Origin: Piper betle | Lineage: Eukaryota; Streptophyta; Magnoliopsida; Piperales; Piperaceae | Reading direction: 5' to 3' | Assembly (NCBI GenBank): GCA_033002965.1 | Contig: JAURVB010013248.1 | Coordinates: 62,001-126,000 of the forward strand | Length of the DNA stretch: 64,000 nucleotides | Shown here: positions 48,656 through 61,339 of the stretch, piece after piece | How the letters are laid out: every line of letters begins with the position of its first letter | Numbering within the stretch: position 1 is the stretch's first letter | Position numbers and translations under genes: made by a program | The notes under the pieces: model-generated | Database searches by the model: none | Told to the model about the DNA's origin: nothing | Seen by the model: the letters and a program-made list of their open reading frames with translations, nothing else

Positions 48656-49058
48656 TGGTATGAATATAGTGAGTAGAGGAGTACGAGGGGGCATTGCGGG
48701 CTTCGAACCGTCAGCATTTAGTTGTAACCGTCAGTTTTGAATGAAATGTACTGGCGGAAAATTAGGAGTTGGGCAGGAAAACAGAATAAAAGGGGGAGAA
48801 GCAAATTGTAATGGGCATGACTTGAAGAATTGAATTCTTGATTTTGTCTTTCTATTTATCTTCTTCCTACTTTCTAGAACGATCAACAAGGGAGCAAGGG
48901 TTTCATCCCTGTCCCGTCCTCCACCATTTCAGTTGCATCCTCCCAGCCTCCTCTGTTTTGCAGGCTGGTCGTCAAATCCATGGCCCCACCGAAGCAAAGG
49001 AACAAGCAGGGAAAAGGGAAGGAGCTCGTCGTCGATGTGGGGGAGGAAACTCACACCA
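48656..49058 (+). repeat. 5' LTR
   Basis: About 403 bp, TG...CA ends, with a candidate start codon (ATG 48980) near its right end. GAATAAAAGGGG near 48783 could act as TATA-like or polyadenylation signal. Confidence 0.95.
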
Positions 49059-49851
49059 ATTTGGTATCAGAGCAAGGCGAGGGAGGTATGAATCCATCAC
49101 CCAACTCGGTTGAATTATCTCACATTAAACAGATTCAGGATCATTTGATTACTGCTGTTGCTGAAATTTCTGCAAAACTCGAATTGTTACTGCAATCGAG
49201 GGTTGAGGATAGGGGGAATCTGGATAATCGTGAGGGAATTGGGACACCTCATATGAGGGTTCCTGCTGTTGGGTTGGATATTGATGATCAATGGTAGGAT
49301 AGTCGAAGAAACACCCAAAGGGAAGAACAGGCGAGGATGTCGGGAGGAAGGATTCCGCAAGCTAGACCAGGACGGGAATTTCCAACCATGTCTTCAGGGG
49401 GAAGGTTCCAGCAAGAAATGCTCAGATCAAGGGTGGAACCTGTTCGTCATAATGTCCAGGGGGGTTTCATCCAATTGTGCAAATTGAGGACTGCTTGAAG
49501 GGATCCAAACTAAGTTTCCCTAAATTCGATGGGGCAAAGGATCCCATCTCATGGTTCAGTCGAGCAGAGAAATTTTTCAAGTTGCACAATGTCCATGAAG
49601 CATTACAAGTCGAACTAGCAAGCTTCCACTTGGAGGACGATGCCCAGATTTGGTTCGATATACTGCAACAACATCAGGAAATGACTTCTTGGCAGCAGCT
49701 GAAAGAGGCCATGAACTTGCAATTTGGACCCTCGGATTATGAAGATTTTTACGGAGATCTCACTCGATTATCTCAGGATTCTTCAGTCCAAGAATACACT
49801 GCTCGATTCAATAGATTGGCATCAGGAGCTGGACATATGACCGAAAAATAA
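48980..49851 (+). pseudogene. Gypsy gag, frameshifted
   Basis: The first frame (48980-49297) begins with MAPPKQRNKQGKGKELVV inside the 5' LTR and reads through the primer site (ETHTNLVSEQGE), ending in a stop at 49295. 49298-49480 is broken. 49477-49851 is the conserved retrotransposon gag core: LSFPKFDGAKDPISWFSRAE, FFKLHNV, ASFHLEDDAQIWFD, and QEYTARFNRLA. It ends at a TAA at 49849. At least two frame changes separate these parts. Confidence 0.8.
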
Positions 49852-49893
49852 AAGATTAGTAGTTACACTTGTGGTCTCAAGTCCCAACTGCGA

Positions 49894-51417
49894 ATGGAAG
49901 TAAAAGCAAGAAAACCAGAGACTTTATTAGATGCACAAGGACTCGCCAGACATTTACAGCATCATGTGAGCCAGAGATTGCATACATATGGAAGACAAGT
50001 GAGAGGGAATTCTCAATACACAGCTGCTCCCTCTCAAAAGGAACACAATTCGGAAAGTAGCAAAGGCGAAGTAGCTATGGATGCAGATTTTCAACCTAAA
50101 GAGACAACTACCGGCAGGAAGTTCAGTGTCAAACAGTTGCAAGAAAGGAAAGAAGCAGAGTTATGTTTCAAATGTGATGAGAAATTTTTCCCTGGACACA
50201 AATGCAAGAAGCTATTCACCATTGAAGTCATATGGGAAGAGGATCTTTCAGCACAAGAGGACAATGAGCAGGAAGGGGATTCAATGACTCCGACAATTTC
50301 TTTTACTGCATTAACTGATGCATCACTTGCTAACACTATGAGGTTGTTGGGGAAAGTGAGAGGACACCAAGTAACCGTGCTAATTGATTCGGGGAGCTCA
50401 CACAACTTTTTGAATGCAAGTTTGATCCAGAAATTGAAGCTGCCGGTGGAAACAAACAAGGGCATAAACGTTCAGGTTGCTATTTTCGAGAGAATAAATT
50501 GTGGGGAACAGTGTAAGAGCGTTGAGTTAGATCTTCCCGGGTATAAGACGGTGACAGATTTCTTCGTCCTTCCGCTGGCAGAATTTGATGTTGTTCTTAG
50601 CATCCAATGGTTGAAGACATTGGGATCCATACTATGGAATTTTGAATTCCTAACAATGTCTTTCACTGAAAAAGGCAAAATAATAGAGCTGCATGGACAA
50701 CTTTTCCCCCTTGGTCAGTTGTGTGATAAGAAGAAGTCATCCCATTCATTCAAAACCCAAAAACAGGGGTTGTTAATGAATTTACAGGTGGTTCACACCC
50801 TGCAGCACTTCAAGACGCCATTATCAATCCTACCAAAAGAACAAGTGGACAAGTCGCTACAAGCATTTGAACAAGTTCCACTCCCAGCTCCGGCAATCAC
50901 TCAATTGTTTTTTCACGAATTTTTCCAGCTTCCTGGCATGCTACTTTCAATCATTTCTGATAAGGAGATAAAACATTATCCTGATTTAAGGAGAACGGTG
51001 GTTGCATTCGTTGGTCGATCCTATAGGAGCTCCGAGCAAACATTGCCCTCTATTCTTGTTATTGCTGTTATTTCTGCATCTTTAACTTCTAAGGCCAGGC
51101 TTGGTACTTGTGGCATTCAGCAGATTGGGGGCCACTTGGGATCAAACAGGTGCACGTCTATTGCTGCTGGGATTAATGCATTGGCTTTGAAGCATGGCAT
51201 TTCGTTGGACCTTGGCCAGCTGTTATTCCTGTACCAATTTCTTACCTTATACTACTCCAATGGCGGATACTTCCTTGTAATTCGTAATCTGTACAACCTT
51301 GGGGACAAGGTTCTTGTAAAGGGAAGGGTAATTGGTATGAATATAGTGAGTAGAGGAGTACGAAGGGGCATTGCGGGCTTCGAACTGTCAGCATTTAGTT
51401 GTAACCGTCAGTTTTGA
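49894..51417 (+). CDS. Gypsy gag end, retropepsin-like protease and joined integrase remnants
   Basis: One long open frame of 507 codons. It carries a zinc-knuckle-like CFKCDEKFFPGHKC, then an aspartic protease (VTVLIDSGSSHNFLNASLIQ, with DSG catalytic motif, and FDVVLSIQWLKTLG). It skips reverse transcriptase and RNase H and continues with a short integrase-like FFHEFFQLPGMLLSIISDKE near 50910. After a stretch I do not recognise it ends with LGDKVLVKGRVI near 51300, the usual end of gypsy pol. The frame then runs into the 3' LTR to a stop at 51415. Protease needs no partner to fold as a dimer, but whether this frame is translated is unknown. The deletion appears to be in frame. Confidence 0.7.
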   Translation: MEVKARKPETLLDAQGLARHLQHHVSQRLHTYGRQVRGNSQYTAAPSQKEHNSESSKGEVAMDADFQPKETTTGRKFSVKQLQERKEAELCFKCDEKFFPGHKCKKLFTIEVIWEEDLSAQEDNEQEGDSMTPTISFTALTDASLANTMRLLGKVRGHQVTVLIDSGSSHNFLNASLIQKLKLPVETNKGINVQVAIFERINCGEQCKSVELDLPGYKTVTDFFVLPLAEFDVVLSIQWLKTLGSILWNFEFLTMSFTEKGKIIELHGQLFPLGQLCDKKKSSHSFKTQKQGLLMNLQVVHTLQHFKTPLSILPKEQVDKSLQAFEQVPLPAPAITQLFFHEFFQLPGMLLSIISDKEIKHYPDLRRTVVAFVGRSYRSSEQTLPSILVIAVISASLTSKARLGTCGIQQIGGHLGSNRCTSIAAGINALALKHGISLDLGQLLFLYQFLTLYYSNGGYFLVIRNLYNLGDKVLVKGRVIGMNIVSRGVRRGIAGFELSAFSCNRQF

Positions 51418-51734
51418 ATGAAATGTACTGGCGGAAAACTAGAAGTTGGGCTGGAAAATAGAATAAAAGGAGGAGAAACAAACTGTAATTGGCATGACTT
51501 GAAGAATTGAATTCTTGATTTTGTTTTTCCATTTATCTTCTTCCTACTTTCTAGAACGATCAACAAGGGAGCAAGGGTTTCATCCCTGTCCCGTCCTCCA
51601 CCATTTCAGTCGCATCCTCCCAACCTCCTCTGTTTTGCAGGCTGGTCGTCAAATCCATGGCCCCACCGAAGCAAGGGAACAAGCAGGGAAAAGGGAAGGA
51701 GCTCGTCGTCGATGTGGGGAGGAAACTCACACCA
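51333..51734 (+). repeat. 3' LTR
   Basis: About 402 bp, aligned end to end with 48656-49058, followed immediately by the TAATC target duplication. Confidence 0.95.
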
Positions 51735-51739
51735 TAATC

Positions 51740-54700
51740 ACCAACTCGGCATGCTTGGATTCAACACGAGTCTTCACCATATCATAAACGTACTTCCATG
51801 ACGTTCAACAACCAGCTCTCCAATATTTCTATGAGCATATATAATCTGGTTATATTTCAACACACATGTAAATTAGGTTAAATACAAGAGAATTGGAGTA
51901 CTGCACGCAAAATTATGCTCTAACTAGAAGCTATGATATGTTTAAGAACTTTGTTTTTAGTCTAAAAGCTCTTTTATAATTTTTCGAGTCAAATTCAAAG
52001 GATGATTCCTTTGACAAATGACAGATTTTGTAAAAGGTTAGTAAACAAAATTTTTTTAGTTTAGTTAAATCAATGTTTTAAAGTAATATAAATTATATAA
52101 ATATCAATTAAGTGTCAAAGTGAGCAATATATGCTATTTCATATAAATATTTAGTTGTTGGATTAAAAATAAAATAAGTCCTGAGTCAATTTCAATTCGC
52201 CTACTCCATCGACTCTACTCTACAGCCTGCCAAGTTGATTTCGAGTCCTGAGTTCTTAAACTATGATATAGATTATACATATATAGTAGGTTCAAAAGTT
52301 GGTAATTATGGTACTCTAAAAAAATCACAAATAGTTCCCATATTCACAAGTTCCAACAAATATGCTATGTGAATGAAGATCATTCTCATATACATGAGGC
52401 AAAATAGATATAGCTTTCACTTATCAATTGGCACTATGCTAAATACAAACTTATAGAGTATTCTCACAGGCCTCAGAACCACATAATGAGTGTGAGGTAT
52501 CCTTTTTACATGGAAGTTATGATTAACATATTGAAGACACTAAATTAAAGCATCACTCTATTTACCTTTCACTATAGAGGAGCACATTTTTTAATATTTA
52601 TTACTTGGTTAATTAAATTCAAACCTATTTCCTTTTAATTTTACGTTCTAACTATGTCATCTTAGATCTTATGGGATTACCCTTTTATTTTTAAAACGTA
52701 AACTCTAAACTCTAAATTTCTTAGTAAATTAAATTGTTCATAAGCTCTTTTCATCCTTAATAACAATTAATTACTATACAATTAATTTTGAATTTCAGAA
52801 TTCTATACACAAATTTAAAGTACTTAGCTGCACCAGTCATTGAACAACCACGTTTGAAATTGAGATACATACAAGTGTCAAACGAGATTTGCTCATTGCA
52901 ACCTCACTAACAGCCCAATGTTTTTGCATACATCCAAACAGATATTGGTAGTGAAACCAATGTATCTAACTATTTTGTATAAATAAAAAACTTCATGTTA
53001 AATGTTTGTACAAGCTGATCAATCACAAGAAATCATTACACAACACCAATATTGGCTATTGTTACATAACCAATCTGCATAACAGCTGCTGGTTTTTTAA
53101 TGTTCAAGCTCTCCTTGAAATACTTGGACCACTCTTAGGTTTTAGCTTCAAGTACCCGCCATGACCATTGTTATATTAAACTACTGCTCAATGTAAATCT
53201 ATAACCTCCCAGCCTATTTATGCATACAATGAAAGTATTGTGCCATCCAACCAAGAGGGGACCAGGAGGAGCTTCCAAGGAACTTTAAAACATGAAAAAC
53301 TAAAGAAGAAATTCAAAGTTGTGGGGATGCTGCAAAAGAGAAAGGGATCAATTCCATGGTCATAGGAGGGACCTCTACCTCGTGAATATATATGATGGGT
53401 TTCATAAAATAGTTAGCATTATTTGTCACAAAATCACTGATCAAAACTATATGTATCAGATTGTATGGATAGAAAACATCAAATTATGAGTTGGGTATGT
53501 ATCATTGTTAATAGAAATGCACCAAGCTTAGCATTGGACCACTGGCAATATATACATTATATAGAAAACCATTAATACTACTACACAAGTTGGCGGCTAC
53601 CTCTACCATATATTTTATTCTCTTGGCTTTTACTGGCCCTTTCGTCGCTATTCACTGCCAACAACAAGCTTCCCCATCCCCATACTAAAATGCCCCCATC
53701 ATCCTAATGGCTATAAACTAACAAAAACAAACAATCATCGCCCTCCTTTTTTTCTTTCACAAATTCCCATTTCCAGCTAACGAACCCCATCAGATCCTAC
53801 CTTTTACTTTCTTACTTTCCCTTGTATGTATTGATGGTCATCACATATTATTTCTGCATACATACAGTTTGCATCCTCAGAAGAAGTGCTGGGTCATCAG
53901 TTTCTTTGAAATAGGAAGCTACTTTGTGATGGGCAAGTGTGGCAGAGTAGCAAATTTAAATGAGGAGAACAAGAAGCAGCTTCTTCTTCCCTCCTTTTCC
54001 TTTGCCTGCATTATCGATCAGTTGGGTTCAGAAAAAGAAACCTTTTTTATGCTTCTCATATCTGTGGCGTTGCTTTCTCCAGCAATATATGAATGAGAGA
54101 GAGAGAGAGTTAAAGAAAGAGATGAGCATTTTTCTTTGTGGATATGTATTATAATTTGTGAATCAGTGACTGTGGGAGAGCTTGGTGTTTGGTTCTTTGA
54201 AGTGCAAAAGTTGACTCTCGAGGAATGTGTAAGTTAGCATTTTGTCGGTTCTTATATATTATTTGTGATATCAAATTAAAATTAAAAGTAAAAATTGAAT
54301 TTCACAAGTCATGAAATTCGAAATTCAAGGAAACTTATTATAATTGTAGCTAAATTCAAGGTTATAGAAGCACTAAGAGGGTTGTTCAAAGTTTGATTAA
54401 ATTCGATTTGACATGATACTATTCAACTCAGAAAAAAACCAGATTTAAAGATTGGCTCGATTTTAATTAAGTTGGGCCTTAACTTATACCCGTTTAACTC
54501 AGTTTGATTTGAAATTCAATATTTTATATACAAAATAAAATTTTTGATGATATTTATCTTTTATTTCTTTATGTAAATTTAATTAAATTATAAAATATCA
54601 TTATATAATAACAATTTTAAATATAAAAAGAATGAATGATTAAGTTGTCTTTTATGCATAATTAAGTTAAAGTTGAGATATTTTGATTATAAATTAAACT

Positions 54701-55159
54701 TTGGTATGAATTATACAAAAGAAAAATATTAAGGAATCAAATCAAACTAGCTAACTTGAACTCAATTGGAACTCGAATCATCTTGAGCACTAATTAGTTT
54801 ACTTCAAACTCGAAATTAAATGAGCCCAACCGAACTTAGACTTGACTCCCTAAGTACCACCATCACAAAAATAAATTATAAAATACAATTACATTTTTAA
54901 CGCAAGCTCATTTATATGACATTTGAAACATGGCTCTATCACTAGGCTAGATAGGTGTGAGTAGGGTTGGCAACAATCCTCATTACGACAGTGATATTAT
55001 ATAATGTTGACGACAAATATAAACTAATATATGAGCAGTGCAAGGTGAGAGCTCAACAGATGTAAGTGGAAGTCGCCATTTATAAAGCATATAATATATA
55101 TATATAGGTGAGGGTTTGTTGCATACTTATTAATACTTGCTCTATCATGATAAGATAAC
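51740..55159. other. Gene-poor spacer
   Basis: Only short frames without motifs, e.g. 53869-54096 (+). 54095-54110 is a short GA run. 54360-54850 carries CTCGAACTCGA-like phrases in both orientations (for example GGAACTCGAATCATCTTGAG), like decayed plant DNA-transposon repeats. No RNA gene recognised. Confidence 0.45.
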
Positions 55160-55671
55160 TAGGGCTGTAAATTATTACCTAATTTACCAATTTACCAACC
55201 GAAATAAATTAAATGGAATAAAAAATGGGGAAATTTTTTTAATCATATAAGAAAACAGTGAAAAACCAGGATAATTTAATTGAATCGACTTTAAATATAA
55301 ATGGTAATGATAAAAAGGTCTACCATAACCGTTTTATCGATTTATATTTAATTATTTTATATATATAACTATAAAACACATGTTTACCTCTATGTTAATC
55401 TTAAAATATTTAATTACTAAAGTTTTCCTTTAATGAGATTATCAATTTAGGTTTTTTATTTACTTATTTTCTAGTTTAAAATACTAGTTTATCATAAATT
55501 AAATAGTTAAATATTTTATAATTTGTGAGTGAAAAGGTTAGTTTATAGTATAAATGGTAAAAATTTAACCATTAGTTAAAGCAAAATGGTAAAAACTTTA
55601 TGACAAAACCTTTTGAACTTGGTTATGGTAAAACTATTAACCGAATCTTAACTGAACCGTTTACGGCCCTA
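55160..55671. mobile_element. Non-autonomous hAT-like element (MITE)
   Basis: Ends are TAGGGCTGTAAATTATT and the inverted TTTACGGCCCTA. The flanking 8-mers are AAGATAAC (55152-55159) and ATGATAAC (55672-55679), matching at 7 of 8. An 8-bp duplication and TAGGG-type inverted ends are diagnostic of the hAT superfamily. The 512-bp interior is AT-rich with ACCG/GGTAA phrases and no transposase. Confidence 0.8.
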
Positions 55672-56216
55672 ATGATAACTATTAGTATATATTGCAGTGC
55701 TTGGAAGAATTATGAGCTAAATAAGTGTTTGTAGCTTAAAAGCAAAAGATTCCACTTTTTGTGGTGGGCAAGATTGATCATAGTTAGGGTACGGAGCTTG
55801 CTATATGGGCTAAAATAGGAGATTAAAAATCAGAGATTTGTATTCTTCCACACATTTGGTAAATCATCAATCGGTACGCATATCATTACCACTTTTACGC
55901 CAAGAAAAGCGTGGTGATTGGTGAACCTTTTGCACACGCCTCACTTTGTTAGTCGTACTTCTTTGTGGGTTCTGGTCTGATATTGGACAAGAGAATGTCC
56001 ATGATTACTAATTAACCCGGTGGAAAAAATCAATTATCAATGGTCAAAATTCTTCGTTAAGTCAATCAGAGTCAAATACGATCAAAATTTATTCAAAATA
56101 GGAATTTATTTTCATCCTATAACTATTGCATTATCTAATCATGTTTTATATTATAAAAACTAATTTTTTTCACAAAAGAATAATACCCTATTTACATAAT
56201 TAATGCTATCTTTTTT

Positions 56217-56720
56217 TGTAAAATTGCAGAAAAAAGAAGGAAAAACATTTTTTTTCAAGTCTCCTTATAGATACCCATCATATTGAACCTCATCGTAGAA
56301 TAAACCAAATTGTGAAATGCGGCTCTCATGACTAACTTAAATTGTAAAATTACGATTTCATGGGTAAGTGGCTAGGGTTATGAAAAGAAAGAGCATGTCA
56401 CTATGGCCTTAGACCTTATGGTTAAACTATGTGGTACATAACTAATTTGAATGGTTAAAGGGTGAACAATTTTAATTTATGATTGAGTTTAAAATCAAAT
56501 ATGAAGTTATTAAGGGAACAAATAAGGATGTAGAATCTTGCTTTAAAGGCTTAGGGGCTTGACAATGGAGGGTTACAGTTATATGGAGGTGTCAAACCAC
56601 TCCCCTAAACCCCTTAATTTTCTCTCCTTGTGTACAGAAAGAATGGACAACTTAACCTTAATTTCCTCCTATCGGTTAACCACTACTTAGAAAATAAAAT
56701 TGAAGTTTGACAAATGAGGG
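56217..56720 (+). repeat. 5' part of left LTR (paired with window end)
   Basis: Shares, in order, with 63511-64000: AAAAATA/AAAACATTTTTTTTCAA, TCTCCTTATA, CCTTATGGTTAAACTA, GAGTTATAGGGAGGT/AGTTATATGGAGGT and TTAATTTCCTCC. The copies are clearly diverged. Confidence 0.75.
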
Positions 56721-58639
56721 TTTTTGCCCTAAGGAGGTGCCAACCATCTCCTAGGCCTTTTTACTTCCTCTCAAAATGTAAGGAGGGAGGGGACAAGAAG
56801 ATCCACATTTCATCCTTTAGCTATCACCCCTACCTTTATATAAAGGGCAATGAAGAGTGAAGTCAAGCACACTTCCTTCATATTTCATAATCTCCACTCT
56901 ATAATTGTTCATTCTTTTCAAGTAATCAACCATCCCTCCTCTCTTCTCTGATCGAATTTTCCTTTACGAGTGTGTTCTTTTACATGGGTATGCTATCTAA
57001 TTTATGTAAACTTATTGAGTTGGGAATGACATATTCTCTAAATATAGTCTATATTTTATCTTTAATCTATGATGTATAATTCATGTATTTGAGATTATGA
57101 CTTCTTCACTTGTCAATCTCTTTTCCTTGGATATCATGTTCGTATAACATTTTGATACTTATTCTGTAAAACCCACGATTCAAGTCAGGGTTTTATATTC
57201 AGAACCAGTCAGTTCGACCGTTATTTTCGAGTCGAGTCAGTTTCAGAACACGTGTACTGAGCCGACGCCGGTCTCGTGTATGAGCCATGAGGGTCATGTG
57301 TACCCAAGTATATGATGATAACGTCATGAACACAGCAGAAAAGAATGAGTTATCAGAATATATGAGAGTATGCAGTTCATTTTTTATTATGATATATAAT
57401 GGATCGTAGAATTAGTTTTAGGCCGTTTATCGCGTTAGGACGCGTTATGGGCATTTTGGGTGGGTTGATAGTTCTAGAGCATATCATTATGATTTTTTTG
57501 GTGTTGTTTGACTTTGTGGGATCTTTCCCAAATTTTTTGGAATTTTTTTACGACTTAAATATTATTTTGACTCGAGTCGGAAACGAGTCAAGTAATATTT
57601 ACGAGTTTGCCACCACACACACCCTCGACCTTTCCTTTCTTCTTTCCCAAACCCTTGCCGCGCGCCGCCACTGCGCATGCCGCCGCCGCTGCCGTGGACG
57701 CCCGCCCGGCCGCCGATCGTTGCCCCCTAGCTCGGCCACGACGTTGCCGTGCTGCCCCGACCAGCCCCGACCGCTGCCAGGCCGCCGTGACGCCGGAATC
57801 GCCGTGCCTAGTGCCGCGGCCAAGCTTCGGTAGTGTCGTCGATTTCGTCGCCGGCGACTATCGCCGCCACGATCAGGGGGTCGCCTCAGCACCACCGACT
57901 GCCCAGTGACCTTCCCCGACCGGAACGGAGGCCAGCGCCGCCCAGATCGGCCAGATTCTTCTCCCATCGCCGCCGCTCTGTTTTATGCATTTTTCGGCGA
58001 GCCGCCACCTCCGTTGGCCACGTCGACCTCATAGATGAGTCGGGCTCGCCGAGCCGATTCCGAGGGTACCCAACACGACTACTTTCCGGCCAGTAGACGC
58101 CGCCGGCGATTGTCGCCGGGAAACCATTGGAAGCCGCCGGAAAACCGTCAGCAGTGCCGGAAAATCGCCGGAAAACCAGAATTTCTGGAATTCACCAGAT
58201 CTTCGGTGGGGCTCACCCAGTTGAGCCCGATCGAGCTTCGGACGTCGATGAGCGCCGAATTTGAGTTCCGAGACACGCGACGGAACCCTAACCGTCGCCG
58301 ATTGTCGACAACGTGAGGTATAATTACCTCCGATTGATTTATTTAAAATTAATGATAATTGTTAGCATAACATGCTAGGGTTGATTAATTATCATGATTA
58401 ATGTCATGACCATGAATAAAGTAAAGATGTGCATGATGAGATTATTAGTGAATGAAGTAAGTGATCTAATGAGATGAATTGTGTATGAGCTTGTTAATCT
58501 AGTACGATGCAACTTAGAAGAACAGAATAAAATATGGTATGAATAGTTTGAGTTAGGATTATTTACTCTTATAATTATCTGATTGTTATTTTGATGGATG
58601 ATCTTGTGGTTGCATTGTGTGTGATTCATTGATTTTGAT

Positions 58640-59580
58640 GCATCATGTAGTTAGTGGGCGTTAGTATTTAGTTTTGATGTGTAGGTACGGAATAGGAGCT
58701 TGCCGCCTAGGCGCGATGACACGCTTGGAGTTTCTACCAGGTCCATTTAGGACTCGTCTGTTTTACTCTTTTCTATTGTATGTTTGTTTTAATGCCTACA
58801 GGACGAGTTAAGTGGCACTTTATCGGATCCCACTTAACTCGGACCATTTAACCGAATAGTTTTCCGAATTAATAACCCCTCGAGGATGAGATCCATCGAG
58901 GATGATTTCGAAAATAAGATCCACCACAAGCTGCCTTCGGGCCTATTATATAAATCCCTACCCAGCCCTATATATATGTAGTTTTCGCGTTTTCAGTGAG
59001 ACGAGAGATGGAGAAATCGACTGCACGTACCATGCAGAGGATGCCGTGACAGTCAAAGCGGGCTCTGGATTAGTGCCAGCGGACTGTTCCATTCCCGAGG
59101 GATCCTGACAACTCCGCGTTTGAGTTCCTCACACCCGGAGAACGTGGAGGTTTACGGGTACTATCTAGTACAGCGCATGTCCGGACTTGTGGTTCAAAGG
59201 GTACTAAAGGCGACTGCCTGAGAGTACTCGGCCTTCGTGCTCAAGGCCAGGAGAAATATGGAGGTACGGAGAGGGCTTAGGATAAAGTTTCACGAGAAGT
59301 ACTGAAAAAGAAGTACCGAGAGCGGCACAGTACCAGCAGCAAATCAGTAAGTTTGGGATGCTACCGGGTCTGCAGCCCAGTGGCTCCTCAGTAGTGCCCT
59401 TCAAAGTGTTCACGTGGAGTATATGATGTTTTCTTTCATATGAGAGTTTGCTCTCATAGCCAGCTTGTTATAGTTATTTTATTTTTCGGACCAGTAACAC
59501 TTGTTACTGACGTGTTTTTATACTATATGTAGGTAGTAATCACGAGTTGGAGGAGCCAGCTTGGACGGAGGAGCAATGAG
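58640..59580 (+). repeat. Duplicated segment, copy A (GC-richer)
   Basis: Shares with copy B, in order: GCTTGCCGCCTA, CCATTTAGGACT (B: TCATTTAGGACT), GATGAGATCC, AAACGAGAGATG (A: GACGAGAGATG), GGGATCCTGACAACT (B: GGGATCTTGACAACT), TCAAAGGGTA, CCTTCGTGCTCA, and GCCCTT. TATATAAATCCC near 58949 is a TATA-like motif. Short ORFs here are not conserved in copy B. Confidence 0.8.
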
Positions 59581-59701
59581 GTCTTGTGCACACACATGTT
59601 AGATTTCTGAATGTTTAATATTGTATTATTATGTTATTATATTGTGAATGACATAATTAAATGTTTGAGAATGATGATATGATGTGAATGAAATGCTAAG
59701 A

Positions 59702-61339
59702 CCGATACCACAACCCTTGTTCCACCACGCCTCGCCGGAGACCGCCACCGGCCACGCCCTCGTCGCCCCGCCTTCCCTCCTCCTTCATTTCCCCTTCTTC
59801 CTCTCCCTATTCCATCCTTCTTCCTTTCCCAGCCCTAGCCGACCGCCACCTTGCTGTTTCTGATCGTCGTCGCCAACCGCCTGTCGCCGCAGCCACCGGC
59901 AGCGACACCCTTCTCCTCTTCCCTACTTTCTTCCATCCCCAGCCAGCCCTCACGACCCATCATGCACCTTTCCTCTTGCTGGCCATTAGCCGCAGCCGCC
60001 GCCGTTACTTTCCCCTTGGAATTGTTGTAGGTGTTCCATCCCCATCATCTTTGTATTTTCCCCATGTTCTTAGAGATTTTTATTTTAAGAATTTGAGGAA
60101 ATGATTTGTTAAAGGTGAATCCTTGCGATGAACAAAATGAGTTGTTATAGATATTTGATTGTAATAATCTTAGGAATTATGATATGAATCTTGGGTTGTT
60201 TCCGGTCTAATCTAGTTGAAGAAAGAAATTAGAATTTTTTTGGCATGTGGAAGCTGAGATTGGCTTGAGAAGGGAAGAAATTGAAGAAAAAGGTGGTTCA
60301 AGTCTGTTCCAAGACTGTTCTTCACTGCGACGACCCAAGATACTAATTTTTGGCTTAGTATTTGGGTCTAAAAATCTCCAGAAACTTTAATCTAGATGTT
60401 AGGAGCATGTGTTTAAAATTTCATAATTTTTGGACATGGTTTAAGGGTAGTTCTAGCTTTGTAATTGGAGTCTATACCTGTTTTCGGCAAATTTCAGTTT
60501 TAGGACGAACTTTGGCAAATTATTAGACAACCTTAGGCTCTGATATTTTCACTGAAACTTTCCAGATATGAATAATAATATGTTGGGATAGGGTAAATAA
60601 AATTTCACCTTATTTGGAGTTAATTTAGTTGGTGAGTTAAGTGAGACATCCTAAGAGGAGGAAGCTGTAATCTGTAATTGAAGAACTGGTAAGCTAGATT
60701 AGAAAATGTGGTTAAGGGGGCAACCGTGAGTAATTAAATCTGAAAATTTTCACAAACACTCCTAATGTTACCTAAAACATACGAAAATTTCAGAACATTT
60801 GGAACTTGTTTTTCTTTAGCCCATAAAAATCTGTAACTTTAGCATATTGGTTTGGAATTTTCATATTTTCAGATTTGAATCTCAACTTCTAAAATTTGGA
60901 TAAATAGTTTATACCCCATATTTTCATGTAAAAATTTATATACCGTCTAACTGAGATGTGATACATAACATACTAAAGTTTCAAATCAAATGGAATTCAT
61001 TTGGTTTTGTAATAAAATCCCCAATCTCACAGTGAGCAGATTTTGTTTAGAATTTCAGACTCAGTCCTAACTTTCAAAATTTGTTTAAGGGGTTCAACCC
61101 TATAACTCCATGTAAAAACTTTATATACATATACCCTGAAATGCATTAGATAGCATGTCACTAATTTAGACCTTTTGATATCATGTTAATGCTATACTAA
61201 GTGATGCAAATGTGAATTACACGTGAAAGGAAGTGATGGATAATATGTATTTCTATCATTTGGATATGTATGGACGACTTTGCAATGTCATGATATGTAT
61301 GATTTTGTCTTAGTGTTGCTAATTGTTCATTCATTATAT
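59702..61339 (+). other. Second leader and AT-rich stretch of the nested block
   Basis: 59702-60060 is GC-rich and pyrimidine-rich (TTTCCCCTTCTTCCTCTCCC), like the leader at 57605-58310. 60061-61339 is AT-rich, without ORFs, and is about 1 kb longer than the corresponding stretch of copy A (58320-58640). No gene seen. Confidence 0.6.

Larger units (their letters stand above)
48656..51734 (+). mobile_element. Young non-autonomous Ty3-gypsy-like LTR retrotransposon
   Basis: LTRs at 48656-49058 and 51333-51734 (TGGTATGAAT...CTCACACCA) are flanked by a perfect 5-bp duplication, TAATC at 48651-48655 and 51735-51739. ATTTGGTATCAGAGCA (49059-49074) is an initiator-Met primer site and AAAGGGAAGGGTAAT (51318-51332) the polypurine tract. 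The LTRs differ by about fifteen substitutions and one indel by eye. The interior (about 2.27 kb) has gag and protease but lacks reverse transcriptase and RNase H, so mobility would depend on a relative's enzymes. Confidence 0.95.

Noticed and set aside
53869..54154. Two short overlapping ORFs
   Set aside because: No similarity to known families and no promoter or intron support.
57607..58316. Arg/Pro-rich ORFs in the GC-rich leader
   Set aside because: Open in several frames on both strands, not preserved in the second leader copy, and located inside an LTR.
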